DNA of 64,000 bases from Erythroxylum novogranatense (Eukaryota > Streptophyta > Magnoliopsida > Malpighiales > Erythroxylaceae), in the NCBI GenBank assembly GCA_029891385.1, contig CM057228.1, forward strand, positions 57,667,783 to 57,731,782. The letters run 5' to 3'. The notes beneath the pieces are model-generated. The model ran no database searches and was not told the DNA's origin. It saw only the letters and a program-made list of their open reading frames with translations. The position numbers and the translations under genes are program-made. This document shows, one piece after another, positions 1 to 11,945 of this stretch. Every line of letters begins with the position of its first letter. Within the stretch, counting starts at the first letter, position 1.

Positions 1-1380
1 TCATCAATATGCTAGTTGTCAATAACTTCTAAAGGCATATTTCTTAAAACATGCTAGCCATTTGTTCAATAATTATGCTGCCACTAATCCACTCAGTATA
101 TTGCCATTTGTCACCGTTTAATCAATCCACATGGCACTCTAAGATTGATCCACTTGTCACATAATAATTGATTCAATTTTCATGTAATTGCTAGTCCATT
201 TATCACTAATTTAACTATACCAAATGTCACTCAATTTTAAACTTAATCATCCTAATTTCCATATATCAATTTTTCTTGCCACTTGGATTTTTTTTCTAGA
301 CCAAATGTACATTTAATTCATTAATCTCCCAATCAATAACATTTAATCCCAATTTACTCATTGAAATCCAAATATATCAAAATTCAAGACGTACCAAATC
401 ACAATTCACATCATGTTCACTTAACTTCTTTCATACCTCGGAATAAGTCAATTGAGCGCATATGTTGTCTTTGTAATGTGTTCAAACATAAATTCATGTA
501 TGAATGCTAATTTTATACATGTATATGCAATACTTAATCTAGGGTTATACCCTAAACATATACAAAAAAATAGGATATCACAAGGCTTAGGTGGTTCAAA
601 CATGTTAAGAGGAGACACCTAACACTTTAGTGAGAAGATGCGAGAAGATTTTAATTAGAGACTGTAAGAGAAAAAAAGAAAGGCCTAAGAAGAATTGGCG
701 GAGGTGATAAAGAACGATATAGCTGTTAGAACTTATTGATGACATGGTCTTTAAAACTTTCCCAGTAAGGTCAAAAGTTAAAATTAGTTTACAATAAAAG
801 TTGAGCAATTAGAACTTTAAAAAATTAGTTAAAAATCTATTTAGGCTAAATAATGTAGTGAAACAAAACTCTAAGCTAATGTTTTAGAGATATTTCAAGG
901 GCTAACAAATGGAAATCCTACTAAGGAGCTTCTTAGAGTGGATGTAGGGCACAAAATTTAGCTAAAGGGACTATCTTAGGTGAGTTTATGTTATCTTTAT
1001 TTAAGAGAAGATGAATCACTAAGTTTTCAGTGAATTCCTTTAGCTATAATGACCCCTCTAAAGTAATTAAGGATGAATCTAGATGTTTGAATAATTTATG
1101 TTCTAAAATTTAACTCTTAAGGACTAACTTATCACTTTGGAATGTGTTTCTGCTTCATAATGTAACCTACATGGATAATTTTTCAAAAATTAAAAGAATT
1201 CCATTCCAAAAGAGTGATGCATATCCGTACATGAGTTCAATCAAGATATCTAACAAGAATTAGATCTGATTGATAGCCTAGATCATTTAAAAGAAACTAG
1301 GGAAAGATCATTAGCATATAAGAAAACTATATAGCAATATTTTACATTCGAATACCAATTACTTAGTTTCATCCCCACCT
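1..1380. other. Unassigned AT-rich DNA
   Basis: I see no gene, RNA or complete transposon here. Reading frames in all six frames are short and stop-rich. The block abuts the decayed LINE tail that begins near 1381 and may be its 3' flank or older decayed LINE DNA, but no motif supports a firm call. Confidence 0.5.
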
Positions 1381-2270
1381 AGTTGTAACTATTCAGGAGA
1401 ATCTCACATTGCCAAAGTTAATTAATAACTACTCTTTTATCCTAAATAATATGTTGAATTTGAATATTTTCAAGACAATTTGCTTTCCTTTAAATCTTCT
1501 TTGGTTTCTTTCCTTCCATATCTCATAAACAGTTGTGCACAAAGCTAGCCTTAGTAACATTTTATCATCTTTAGGGAATGAACCATTGGAGATTTCAGCT
1601 ATTATGTTATTGCATATAATTTTTTTACTTGAGAAATTATATGTCCTCCAAATAATTCCTTAAATATCTCTAGTAAAAGTGCATTAAAAGTAGAGATAAT
1701 CTTGGGTTTTTAGCTTCATATTGTGTAGATTGCATTACAAGTTTATCTTCAAACCAATTTTACCTTACCAGCTATGTATAATTTATTAAGCATTGTAAGC
1801 TACATAATGAAACCCATTATTGGAATATGACCTTTGAACGATATGACCTTATACTAGTTACTTTTGTGGTTTTTGTTAACAATTTATAAGCAGACCTGTT
1901 AGTGAAATTTCCCAACCTATGTCTAAACCAAATGACCTTATTCCCTATCTCTCTTCTCGAGCTATAACTTGGTATGGCCCCTCTTAAACAATCAAAACCA
2001 TATATGTAATAAACCAAACATTATCCTTAACTAGTTCTTCAACTATAGCATTAAACTTCAACATATTCCTAGCCTAAGAGATGTTAGGTATCAGGAAAAA
2101 AGGACCCTTTTCACTCAAATTGTCAAACCATGAGATGTATTGTTTTCCATTGCTTATCAAGATTTTAATCTCCTTACAAAGAGTTTCCCTAAGCTTGAGT
2201 ATTTAGTGAAAGGTCTAGGATATGTTTTAGCTTTACTTAAAGTTCCAAAATCTATCCCCTCTTAAGTGTA
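1381..2270 (-). pseudogene. LINE B ORF2, C-terminal zf-RVT region
   Basis: This is the C-terminal part of a plant LINE (non-LTR retrotransposon) ORF2, downstream of the reverse transcriptase. On the minus strand, frames near 2100-2180 read LISNGKQYISWFDN, matching the 'GNG...W.DNW' block that follows the RT in plant LINEs. Frames near 1495-1555 read CTTVYEIWKERNQRRF, the typical zf-RVT 'IWKERN.R.F' ending. Several stops and shifts separate the blocks, so it is dead. The Athila element begins exactly at 2271, and the matching RT lies on the far side of that element (17664-19260), so the two pieces were once one LINE. Roughly 130 residues expected between the RT and this segment are missing. 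Confidence 0.75.
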
Positions 2271-4716
2271 TGTTGCGGTCTAAACAGAACAATATAAATT
2301 AAATTCTACCTAGACCAATTAGAGGCAAGTGCACCCCGTCCACAAGTAATATAAATCGGTAAGAACCGGATATCGTACCCAAGGAAAAAATTTTCAACAC
2401 GTAAGACAATTAAATTAAACGATGAAAAATTACTCAGACTCTCTAAAATTGATTGATTTGAAAATAAAATAAAATAAAGTAAGCAAATTAAGAAAATATG
2501 AAAAATGTAAAGTATGAATTAAAACGACGAGATTTAATCAAATGACAAAAATCGGTTAAGGTATTAGATTTCAATTGGATTGGACATTTAAAATCAAACT
2601 GTAATAGTGGATTGATTTAGGAAATACTTCACTTAAACAAGTCGAACCCAATGTTAATGGTGTTCCCTTCTCTTTTAAATCCGAGTCACTAATTGATTCA
2701 TAGAAAATTCGGAATAAAAGGCGTTAAATACAATAAGCCTAAAATTAAGTTCGTTAATTCTAGGTATCCTCACACAAGATCCTAAGGTTGGTCTACACTT
2801 TAGACTCAAGTATGTCGCTTGATTAATTTTCTGACAAATTAAATCCCATTGGTGGTGGCATTCAATCATCTAAGGTCTTAATCTAGTTGATCAAGCTAAA
2901 TTAAGATTAAATATGCATTTAATCAAGCAAAAATCAACACCACAAAAATTGTCCTAATCCAATATCAATCTTAACCTTAACCGAAAAGAAAAATTTAATC
3001 ACACATATTTATCAATGTAACATAAATCATGGTCATAACATATGTTTGCATTGATTAAATCCACACAATTAAAATAAATACGAAATAAAATAAAGAAATC
3101 AAATTTAAAACACCCCCTGCTCTTGTTTCTGTCGCTGCTCACGATGTCTTCGTTTCTGCTCTCTCGCTGCCACTAGCTTCACCCTCTTTTATTCAAGCTC
3201 ATCGATGGGACACCTTTTCAAAGACACATATTGCCTCTTCTTTTTATTTGTTCCACGGTAAAGCTACTCCCCTTCCTTTGTTACTATAGCTGATGTGACA
3301 AATAAAGTTTATATATACAAACCACACTTCTTCATTTTGGTCTCCTCCAACGTACTTGCTCCACTAACTTGTTGTTATTATTTTAAAAAAAACACACCAG
3401 CTGTCTTCAACAACGTGAGTGGAGTATGGAATAATTCTCCAAGTGTTGATCCACCTTTAATCATTTAGGCACTTGGTTCACTCACCAGCTGCTTCCTTAT
3501 TCACGTACAACACTTCCTCCGCTGCAGCTGCTTCGTTCCTTCTTCTTTTTGCCACCAACTACTTCCGTTTGTTCATGCCCAGCTGCTGCTTTTGTTCTCA
3601 AGCCACCAGTTTCCTTCATTCAACATCCACCAGCTGCCAACGTGAGACTCTAGCCAGCATATCCACCTTGCTTCCACCAGCTGACTTCAACACTCATGCC
3701 CCCCTAACGTAGCTGCTGCCAGTAGAGATTTCCACAGCCTAAATGTAGCTTCTTCAACGTCTTCGTTTGCTGCTTCTACCCCCTAGTGTTGCCGTGAATG
3801 AGTATGGAGTAAGGGTTGTGTAAATGTGAGGGGTTTCTTTTTTCCAACTCCCCCAACCAGTTATCGTTTTTTAAGTGTAGTGTCTGCTTACTTCCTCTCT
3901 AGCTGGTCCCTCTTCACGCAAGACTCCATCCTATTCAGCTAACGTGTAGTGTAAAAATTCTTCAGTTCAAAACGTTCTCTCCTCAAGCAGCAGCTCACGT
4001 CCTCTTGAGTGGAGAATAATCGTCCCTTGAGGCTGCAATGGGGTGTGTTTTTAAGTCAACTTCTGCGTGTTTGTATGGAGCCAATCCTTCAAGGAAAAGT
4101 CCCCCCTCTTTCATGTCTTCATCAAGTCACCTGCTTCTATTTATCTCCACGTGCTGCGAAGATTTTAGTCTCCCATTCATCTGCAAAAGTGTGAATATTG
4201 CAAGATTTTTTTCGGTGGAGGCTGCTTCCTTCTTTTGTCATTTTCTGCTTCAGCCGCCACAAGCCTCCTTTTGCTCTTTGATTTTTGTCTTCTATTCTTT
4301 CCACACAGCCCACGCCTAAGCCACCAAAACTGACGAAGATACCTCCTTTTTACTGTAGCTGAAGTTCCATTTTTTTGTTTGTAGTTTAATGAATGTCATA
4401 CTTTGTTTCACGTCTAACCAGAATCCTTCTTTATTTCTTTGCCGCCATCTGATCTTTGTTCCTTGATTTTCGCCAGCCCCTCTTGTTTTTATGTCTTTAA
4501 TATAAAGTTTCTCATTCACGCCTAACCCTCCATTTTTCATGCCAAACCTTTGCTTTCTTTAAAAACCTTTTTCTTGCTTTATGGTATTAGGCATTTCAAA
4601 TCCAATTTGTACCTAAAATTAAAATAAATAACGTTTAATTAGTGCAATTTAAACATTAAATGGATAACAGTTTAGCACATTATGTTTCTAAAATTAATAT
4701 AAAATGCCTATTAACA
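2271..4716 (-). repeat. Athila 3' LTR (complete, 2446 bp)
   Basis: On the plus strand it begins TGTTGCGGTCTAAAC and ends CCTATTAACA, giving TG...CA ends. The segment 2271-3751 is repeated with high similarity at 16183-17663. The inner end at 4716 is set by the adjacent purine-rich tract on the minus strand. The outer 5-bp flank is GTGTA (2266-2270), but its partner was deleted with the other LTR's outer end. It contains runs rich in CAGCTG and CTGCTTC, and short spurious open frames that I do not regard as genes. Confidence 0.85.
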
Positions 4717-4730
4717 ACACCCGCACACTT
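4717..4730 (-). promoter_or_regulatory. Polypurine tract of the Athila element
   Basis: The minus strand reads AAGTGTGCGGGTGT directly before the LTR start TGTTAATAGG. A tract of form AAGTGTGGGGG is usual just upstream of the 3' LTR in plant Athila/Tat elements, where it primes plus-strand DNA synthesis. Two pyrimidine substitutions interrupt the expected G run, consistent with decay. Confidence 0.65.
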
Positions 4731-6326
4731 GAATTGTTGCTTGTCCTCAAGCAACTTACTTAAGTCACAACCAACATATTCTGTCATTTTATTTTCAACG
4801 AAAATTAAGTATTTGCAATCCCTTAAAATTCGGCGAACTTAAGTATCAAGCTACTACATATATCATAATATTTTCATCAATACACATAAACAAAGTCAAA
4901 GATAGATACCTTTGATCAAAAGTAAGCACAAAATTAAAATGAATTTTCCTCACGATATTCGCTCATGTCGCTCAAGTGTATAAGGGTTGTGTTTCGCTCA
5001 AAACTTTCACTAAGAGATTACACTACCATAGGCTTGCAAATTTACCTATTTTTCACTACATAGAGTACATGCCATCATGGATCAAAAGGGCTTTTATTAA
5101 GGGGTGTAATGGGGTTTAGGTTTAGGTGAGATAAAAAGAACAAAGGCTACTCACAAGTATTCACAAAGTACTAAGTGACGTGGGACAATCAAAAAGAATT
5201 TCTGAAATGTACATACAAAAACACAGGACTACAACTACTCATCACTATCAAACGCTATTTTTTTATCTTTTTGTTCTTTTCCTTTTTTGCTTTGATTTTT
5301 TTATTTTTTTTCTTTGATTTGTTTTTTCTGTTTTTATTATTATTATTTTTTGGTGTAACAATACATATAAAGAAAATAGTACTAGTACAAATCAACAACA
5401 ACAGAGTAGATGTACCTCTAAAACATCTCAGAATAGCGTATAAAAAAAAGTCCCTAAATCAAAGATTTCAAATACTTAGTACTTCATACAACTTGTGAAA
5501 GGGTAAGGGTAAAAGTTTTTCAAGTTTCAATGCAAAGTGATTAATAAGAAAACAAAAAGGTCAAATGCTCAAAGGGGGTAACAAGGAAAAAATGATTTGG
5601 TGGGTTATTTAAGCTAAAGGGTAAAAACAAAGAAGGCCTTTATCATATCCATAAAGCATGTAACTAGCAGTATCAAACAGATTCAGAGCAAGTTCTAAAG
5701 GTAATCCACATAGGGAAGCATCACACATGACAAAGAAAATAAATGACTATGAAATGTAGTCATATGGCTCAAAACCTCACATATGTTTAAATGAAAATCC
5801 ATCAAAATTTCATACATTACTTCGTCACTCAACATCAGTTATTGACTAAGCTTATGCAATTGACTACTTAAATCAATCCACATGGTTCACTATCCTCTCA
5901 AGTTGCCTATTCCAAGTTCATACAAACAGCTCAATTTTCCATCCAACTACTTTGACATAATCTTATGATCAAATTCATAACAAATATGACCTAAGTTAGC
6001 TACCAGAAGAGTCGCAACCATTCAAGTGTCTATTTCTCAACATCAACATCAATATCATAAACATCAGCAAGCACATAAGCTCAATCCCCCCACACTTAAT
6101 ATGAACATTGTCCCTAATGTTCAAGTAGTCAACAATCAAACACAAAGAGGGGAAAGAGAAAGAAGGAACTTCCCTGAAAAAGAATCAGCCAAAAACCTTT
6201 TGCCACCAACCACGCAAACCTAAAGAAAACTCAAAACAACTGAAAGAAATGCATTAAAAGAAACACAAAGGAAACAACTAGAAAAGAAATGAAAACTACA
6301 ATCCTACTAGAAAACTTGCACCGCGA
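4731..6326 (-). other. Athila 3' non-coding region, no env-like frame
   Basis: These 1.6 kb lie between the integrase stop and the polypurine tract. Some Athila elements carry an env-like ORF here. I see none: frames are short on both strands. The interval holds A- and T-rich tracts (a pyrimidine/T-rich run at 5250-5355) and an internal polypurine tract at 6082-6097. It is best read as an untranslated 3' region. Confidence 0.6.
6082..6097 (-). promoter_or_regulatory. Second, internal polypurine tract
   Basis: The minus strand reads AAGTGTGGGGGGATTG. This fits the canonical plant gypsy polypurine tract better than the one beside the LTR. It lies about 1.35 kb inside the element and 230 bp after the integrase stop, a position where an additional plus-strand priming site could act. 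Confidence 0.5.
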
Positions 6327-7772
6327 TCAAGGAGGCGAAGTGTCATGAAGAGACAATCGCTCCTCAGAGTTATCCACAAACCTGGGCATATACAATTTAG
6401 CGCGTTGTCCATTTACCTTAAACGAATTTTCATTTTCTATTTTTACCTCAAGGACCCCAAAAGGAAGGACTTGGATCACCGTGAATGGACCATACCACCT
6501 CGACTTAAGCTTCCCTGGAAAAAGACGAAGACGGGAGTTGTAGCTCAATACTTGGTCGCCTACCTTAAAGTCTCGGTGGAGAATCTTCTTGTCATGCCAC
6601 TTCTTCACACGTTCCTTATACAACTTCGAATTGTTATAAGCATCCAAACGAAATTCTTCAAGCTCATGAAGTTGCATAAGTATCTTAGCACCTGCAGCAG
6701 ACAAATCAAAGTTAAGAAATTTAGTGGCCCAGTATGTACGATGCTCTAACTCAACAGGAAGATGACAGGACTTCCCATATACTATATTGAATGGAGACAT
6801 GCCTATGGGTATTTTAAATGCAGTCCTATATGCCCAAAGTGCATCATCAAGCTTTAAAGACCAATCCTGCCTAGAAGCATTAAGAGTTTTTTCTAATATT
6901 TTCTTTAATTCCCTGTTTGAAACTTCAACTTGTCCACTAGTTTGGGGGTGGTATGGAGTAGCAACCTTATGGGTCACCCCATACTTAGCTAACAACGAAT
7001 CAAAAATTTTATTACAAAAATGTGACCCCCTATCACTAATGATAGCCCTAGGTGTGCCAAAACGTGTAAAAATATTCTTCTTCAAAAATTTAACAACACG
7101 TCTAGAATCATTTGTAGGCAATGCCTCTGCTTCCACCCACTTGCTAACATAATCAACAGCAACCAATATATATTGATTAGAAAAAGACTTAGGGCATGTT
7201 CCCATGAAGTCTATTCCCCAAACATCAAAAACTTCACAAACAAGAATGTTAGTCAATGGCATGTCATGTCTCCGACTAATGTTTCCAACCCTTTGACACC
7301 TATCACAAGATTTAACAAATGTAAATGCATCCTTAAATAAAGAGGGCCAATAGAAACCACACTCCAAAACTTTATGAGCTGTCCTAGATGCACCATAATG
7401 TCCCCCAGCCTCTCTAGAATGACAATGATGTAACACAGAAGACATTTCCTCTTTAGGAATGCAACACCTAACAATACCATCCACACAAATCTTGTAAACC
7501 AAAGGATCATCCCAAAGATAGTATCTTACCTCAGACAAAAAAAATTTCTTTTGAGCATAAGAAAAATCAGGAGGATAGATATTACCAACAAGGTAGTTTA
7601 CATAGTCTGCAAACCATGGAGTGACAGTCATAACCATCAAATGCTCATCAGGAAAAGTCTCCTGAATGTCCTTCTTTGCTGCACTCTCTATGGCAACTTC
7701 ATCTAACCTCGATAGGTGATCAGCTACAAAATTCTCGGTCCCCTTCTTATCTCTCAGCTCAATGTCAAATTC
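6327..7772 (-). pseudogene. Athila pol: end of RNase H, connection and integrase
   Basis: Integrase inserts the element cDNA into host DNA. This open stretch (ATG-initiated part 7640-6327, 437 codons) begins with the end of RNase H plus the connection domain just after the stop at 7773-7775. It then shows the HHCC zinc-binding region (H...H in [15 protein letters not shown] in SCDRCQRVG). The DDE core follows: D in [10 protein letters not shown] in [12 protein letters not shown] and E in [19 protein letters not shown]-terminal segment with [20 protein letters not shown] follows and the frame ends at a normal stop. No chromodomain is seen. This is the best-preserved coding segment of the element. 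The catalytic residues are present, but the domain is cut off from the RT by the RNase H stop. Confidence 0.88.
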
Positions 7773-8085
7773 CTACAAAAGTAACACCCAACGAATTAAT
7801 CTTGGTTTAGCGTCAGGTTTTTTCATCAAGTATTTCAAAGCTACATGGTCAGTATACACAATCATTTTAGACAGAACCAAATATGAGCGAAACTTGTCAA
7901 AAGAAAACACAACCGCCAACATCTCTTTTTCTATGGTGGTATAATGGCGTTGTGCACAGTTTAGTGTCCTACTTGCATAAAAAATGGGATGAAAGATCTT
8001 ACCTCGTCTTTGGCCTAAAACAACACCCACTGCATAATCACTTGCATCACACATTAATTCAAAAGGAAGAGACCAGCAGGAGATA
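7773..8085 (-). pseudogene. Athila pol: RNase H
   Basis: The frame reads [20 protein letters not shown], then [19 protein letters not shown] and [14 protein letters not shown], a standard Ty3/gypsy RNase H with the catalytic D of CDAS, E of EKE and D of YTDH. It is one frame away from the RT upstream: near 8080 the expected SPDWSLPF is interrupted by a one-base loss, so RT runs into SPAGLFLLN and stops at 8054. It ends at a TAG (7773-7775) where the family has glutamine (LLLQEFDIEL). Both lesions would abolish a complete polyprotein. Confidence 0.85.
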
Positions 8086-8971
8086 TAAGAATAGGTGCTG
8101 TCACAAGCATATCCTTCAACAACTGAAAAGATGTCAAACATTTATCGTCAAAATTAAACACAACATCTTTTTCAAGTAACTCAGTCCAAGGTTTAGCAAT
8201 TTTGGAAAAATCCTTAATGAACCTACGGTAAAAACCAGCATGGCCTAAGAAACTTCTAATGGATCTAACATTGTTCGGTGGTGGAAGTTTCTTAATTACA
8301 TCAATTTTTGCTGGGTTTACCTCTATACCCTTGCTAGAAATCTTGTGACCTAAAACAATGCACTCCTCTACCATGAAATGACATTTTTCCCAATTAAGCA
8401 CTAAATGGGTCTCCTCACACCTAATCAGGACTTTCTCAAGGTTATCCAAACATGCATCAAATGAAGTTCCAAACATAGAGAAGTCATCCATGAAAATTTC
8501 GATGCAAGATTCAAGCATATCAGAAAAAATAGCCATCATGCATCTTTGAAATGTAGCTGAAGCATTGCATAACCCAAAGGGCATGCATCTATAGGCAAAT
8601 GTACCATAGGGACATGTAAAAGTTGTTTTCTCCTGATCTTCCAGGGCTACAGGAATCTGCAAATATCCACTATATCCATCTAAGGCACAATAAAAATCAT
8701 GTCTAGCTAATTTCTCAATCATTTCATCAATGAAAGGTAAAGGAAAATGATCTTTCCTGGTGGCATCATTCAACTTTCTATAATCTATGCACATTCTCCA
8801 CCCAGTTACCTTCCTAGTGGCTATTAATTCATTTTTCTCATTTTCAACCACAGTGGTGCCTCCTTTCTTTGGCACAACATGCACAGGACTAACCCAACCA
8901 GAATTAGAAATAGGGTAGATAATACCTGCATCCAGAAGCTTTACTACCTTATCTTTCACTACCTCCTTCAT
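8054..8971 (-). pseudogene. Athila pol: reverse transcriptase
   Basis: This is the reverse transcriptase that copies element RNA into DNA. Residues about 15-60 hold the entry motif (SNSGWVSPVHVVPKKGG, GWRMCIDYRKLNDATRKD). The motif FPLPFIDEMIEKLA follows, then CALDGYSGYLQIPVA, TFTCPYGTFAYRCMPFGLC and the catalytic box FMDDFSMFG, in which the usual YVDD is FMDD as in Athila elements. The thumb and connection part (GHKISSKGIEVNPAKID, FLGHAGFYRRFIKDFSKIA) is complete. The frame is open for 305 codons from 8971 and fails only at the frameshift into RNase H. It continues upstream without its own start into 8972-9302. Confidence 0.9.
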
Positions 8972-9302
8972 ATGTGGGTTAAGTCTCCTTGGGGTCGACT
9001 ATCGCCTTGCTTCCATCCTCCATGAAAATGTGTGTGTGCAAAAGGAAGGGCTTATACCTTTGATATCGTAATGGACCACCCAATTGCCTTTTGTGGTCCC
9101 GCAATACCTCAATAATCGCTCCTCTATAGCACCGACAAACAAGAAGAAATGATAACCGGTAAGTGCTCGGGTGGGTTAAGATAAACATATTTCAAATGAC
9201 TTGGAAGAGGTCAAGGTCAAGAAGGGGCTCTTCAATCGAAGGCTTCAGAAATAGCTTGGCTGGACGTTGGAGAGGCTCGTATGCTCTATAATGTGTCCAA
9301 TA
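8972..9302 (-). pseudogene. Athila pol: region between protease and RT
   Basis: The minus-strand frames hold EVLRDHKRQLGG, HTHIFMEDGSKAIVDPK and then HMKEVVKDKVVKLLDAG leading into the RT, the linker that normally joins protease to RT in this lineage. Small shifts and a stop near 8979 break it. The upstream partner (protease) is now 4.25 kb away because solo LTR1 sits at 9303-13554. Confidence 0.75.
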
Positions 9303-9984
9303 TGTAACACCCCACTCCCGTAAGACCCGAACCCGATATCATTGGTGATATCCGAGTCCGTGTCCCACGAGAGTGGCGTACTACATCAGTCGATTTAAAA
9401 TTCAGTACACACTTTTTTTTCTTTTTGGAGCCATTAACTCCACGTTCATACGGCAAACACAGTAAGTAAATAAAATCCGTGTTCAATATACACCAGTTTC
9501 AGTTATTACAGTCATCCAGTAATAATTACAATCAGTCAATGCAGTAAAGCATTAATACCACAATGGCTCAGTAAAAATATAAAGCCTTGCTATACAGTGA
9601 TTGCGGAATACAATTTACTAAAACACTAATGCAGACACGAACTGATCCCGACCTCTAACCTTTACTCGTCTATAGTAGACATACTCCCGTGTCAACCGGA
9701 GTATTCTTCAGGACCTGAAAAATAGATGCAAATTTTGGGTGAGTTTTGCGAACTCAGTGAGAAACCATCATCGATGGTTCACTCAAATCATGCATTACGC
9801 CCATGGCGTACAGTACAGTACAGTAATCATCAATTTCCAATAAATAGTCAATAACCATATCCAGTAACAGTAAACCATTCACAGTAACACATACCATCAC
9901 GAAAGTAGTACTTGTCACAAAACAGTCATTTATGCGAATGCAATGCATATGTGACTCTTTCCAGTTATTCAGTATTGTGCCCAA

Positions 9985-10310
9985 GTGCTCGGTCGATTGT
10001 TCGATGGGACGCGTGTGATTTCTCCCTCGGGCTCGTGGCGGTTAAATAGTAAAGATGAGAGCTAGAAGCTCTTATCGGTAAAAATAGCAACTGGGCACGC
10101 CCATTATCCGATCATGCAATTATGCATGCGGCAAGATTTAGTAACTATGCAAGATTTGGCTATAAAGCTCGATGTATCAAGAATCCACAATATGGCTATA
10201 AAGCCCAAATGTATCGGTCCATCCACAATATGGCTATAAAAGCAAGGTTCAAGATGGTAGCTATAAAGCCCAAGATATTGGTATCGGTGTCATTCAAGAC
10301 AAGAAACCAT
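9985..10310 (-). repeat. Short tandem/hairpin block in LTR1
   Basis: The word ATGGCTATAAAGC recurs about every 45 bp, near 10155, 10190 and 10230. Neighbouring short inverted repeats such as GAGCTAGAAGCTC and TGGGCACGCCCA can fold into small hairpins. LTR2, LTR3 and LTR4 carry different but analogous blocks at the corresponding place. Confidence 0.6.
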
Positions 10311-10859
10311 TAAACATGCAATCATCCACTTTTATACATGCCGAAATCATACAATTCATCTTTGCACGTAATTCACGTTGAGCATGTAAACAACCGAAAT
10401 TTGAGAAACCAACTAGGTTACTCACCTATTGCTTCCGAGCTAATGCCGAAAGCCTCGTGACGTCGGTCAATCGACGCTCCAATTGGACCTCTATATGAAT
10501 CGAGAAAAGTACGAGTCACTAAATATGAAATTTGTGCTCATGTTGATGAAATATGCATGTTCATGAATTCCGGTCCTAATTCAATATTTTCCCATAATGA
10601 AATTCTATGAAAAATTAGAAATCCATAAGCGCCGACGGCGCAATTCGGACCTCTATAGGTCCCCAATTAAATAAAACAGTGTTTACAAGTTCATCGATAG
10701 GGGCTACGTCAAATTCCGCCTAAAATTCCCGTTTTCTCGAAAATGAAATTAAATATTCAACGAATCCGATGCCTCTGGAATCAGGTCAATCGGACGCCGA
10801 CGGAAAGAAATTGACAAAAGAACAATTGTACCATTTAATATCAAAAATAATCAAAATAA

Positions 10860-10884
10860 ATATATATATATATATATATATATA
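10860..10884. repeat. (AT)n microsatellite
   Basis: A run of TA dinucleotides lies directly beside the GC-rich array of LTR1. LTR2 has a shorter TA run at the same place (23707-23720), so the AT/GC boundary is a conserved feature of this LTR subfamily. Confidence 0.85.
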
Positions 10885-10889
10885 CGGAA

Positions 10890-11045
10890 CTCCTCATGGG
10901 CGAGACGCCGCCTCATGAGGCTGAATCACCTTCTTCGTCATGAGGCGATCCGTCGCCTCGCGACGAGGCCAATTATCTCGCCCTCGCGAGGCGAGAAGTC
11001 GCCCTCGCGAGGCGAGAAGTCGCCCTCGCGAGGCGGCGAGTTCCC
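10890..11045. repeat. GC-rich palindrome array in LTR1
   Basis: The block is CpG-dense in otherwise AT-rich DNA. The palindrome CTCGCGAG occurs at 10983-10990, 11004-11011 and 11025-11032, an exact 21-bp period, preceded by related GCCTCGCGACG sequence. The apparent open frames here come from the repeat and its low stop-codon content. Confidence 0.9.
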
Positions 11046-11159
11046 CTGCTTGCCCTTTTCTTTTTTTTCCAGATTTCAATTCCTAATTTCCAACTACTCT
11101 AACTTTTAGCACACAAATCAGAAAAATGCCCACTATACCTCATTGGAAAGCTTATGAAA

Positions 11160-11945
11160 AGCTCTACAATTCTCTAGAAGACCATAAAAATCAATTCCAA
11201 CCCTAAGGGTGTCAAATAATCCATCAAACCTTCTGCCTTCACAATTTCCCTCAACACAGGGCAGTCCATTTGCAATTTCATAACTCACTGATTCCTTAGT
11301 AATAAATTACCACAAAAATATGATCAATAAATTCACAATGTCCTCTACAACTTTCATGAACAACCCAAAATCAAATTCTATTGCTAAGCCAGTCAATTAA
11401 TTCATTCAATGTCACTGTCCCTGAAATCCTTCACTTTGGGCAGTAATCTTACAAGAAGCATAACTTCCAGTATATAAGTCAATAAAATCAGAACTTTATA
11501 TCCTTGTAAAGATAACATCTTAAACTTCAATTTTCATGAAGCACTCAACATCCAATTCGATCTCTAACAATTTAAAAATTGTTATGGAAGTTTCTGTTAT
11601 GATCAGCCACTCATAACCTAATGTAGGGTCAGTTTTGAAAATCATAACTCCCAATTCTGACTTCTAAAATTACAAACCATATGTCATTTTCAAGGTAATC
11701 TTTTCCTCTACAACTTTTCAGAAGCTCACTCACACCAATTCAGTCCACTTAAAATGTTAAAATTGCCTCCAATCAGTAAACTCACAAAATCACACTTAAG
11801 CTAGGTTTCATCCAAAATGCTCAAAACCAGTCATTAGTAATCAATTCATATCTCCTAATACACAATTCCAAAAATAGCAATATCAGTATCAATGGAAAGA
11901 TAATCAAATATGCTACAACTTCCATGAAGACCATTCTCCCTAATT
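11160..11945 (-). repeat. Five ~181-bp units in LTR1
   Basis: Diverged units share a core of the form CTCTACAACTTTCATGAAG on the plus strand (reverse complement CTTCATGAAAGTTGTAGAG). Cores start near 11162, 11343, 11524, 11706 and 11922, giving spacings of 181, 181, 182 and 216 bp. Each is followed by similar text such as CCAATTC and CATAACTC. Confidence 0.8.

Noticed and set aside
605..808. 67-codon minus frame at the left edge
   Set aside because: Isolated, hydrophobic by composition, no start context and no recognisable domain.
3473..4540. Short plus and minus frames such as 3473-3712, 4038-4319 and 4316-4540
   Set aside because: They lie within the Athila 3' LTR. The one that has a counterpart in the other LTR (3473 against 17384) changes its end, and none resembles a protein family.
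4731..6326. Env-like ORF of the Athila element
   Set aside because: No frame over about 110 codons and no signal peptide or membrane anchor. The longest frame (5175-5498) is a poly-F/L artefact of a T-rich tract.
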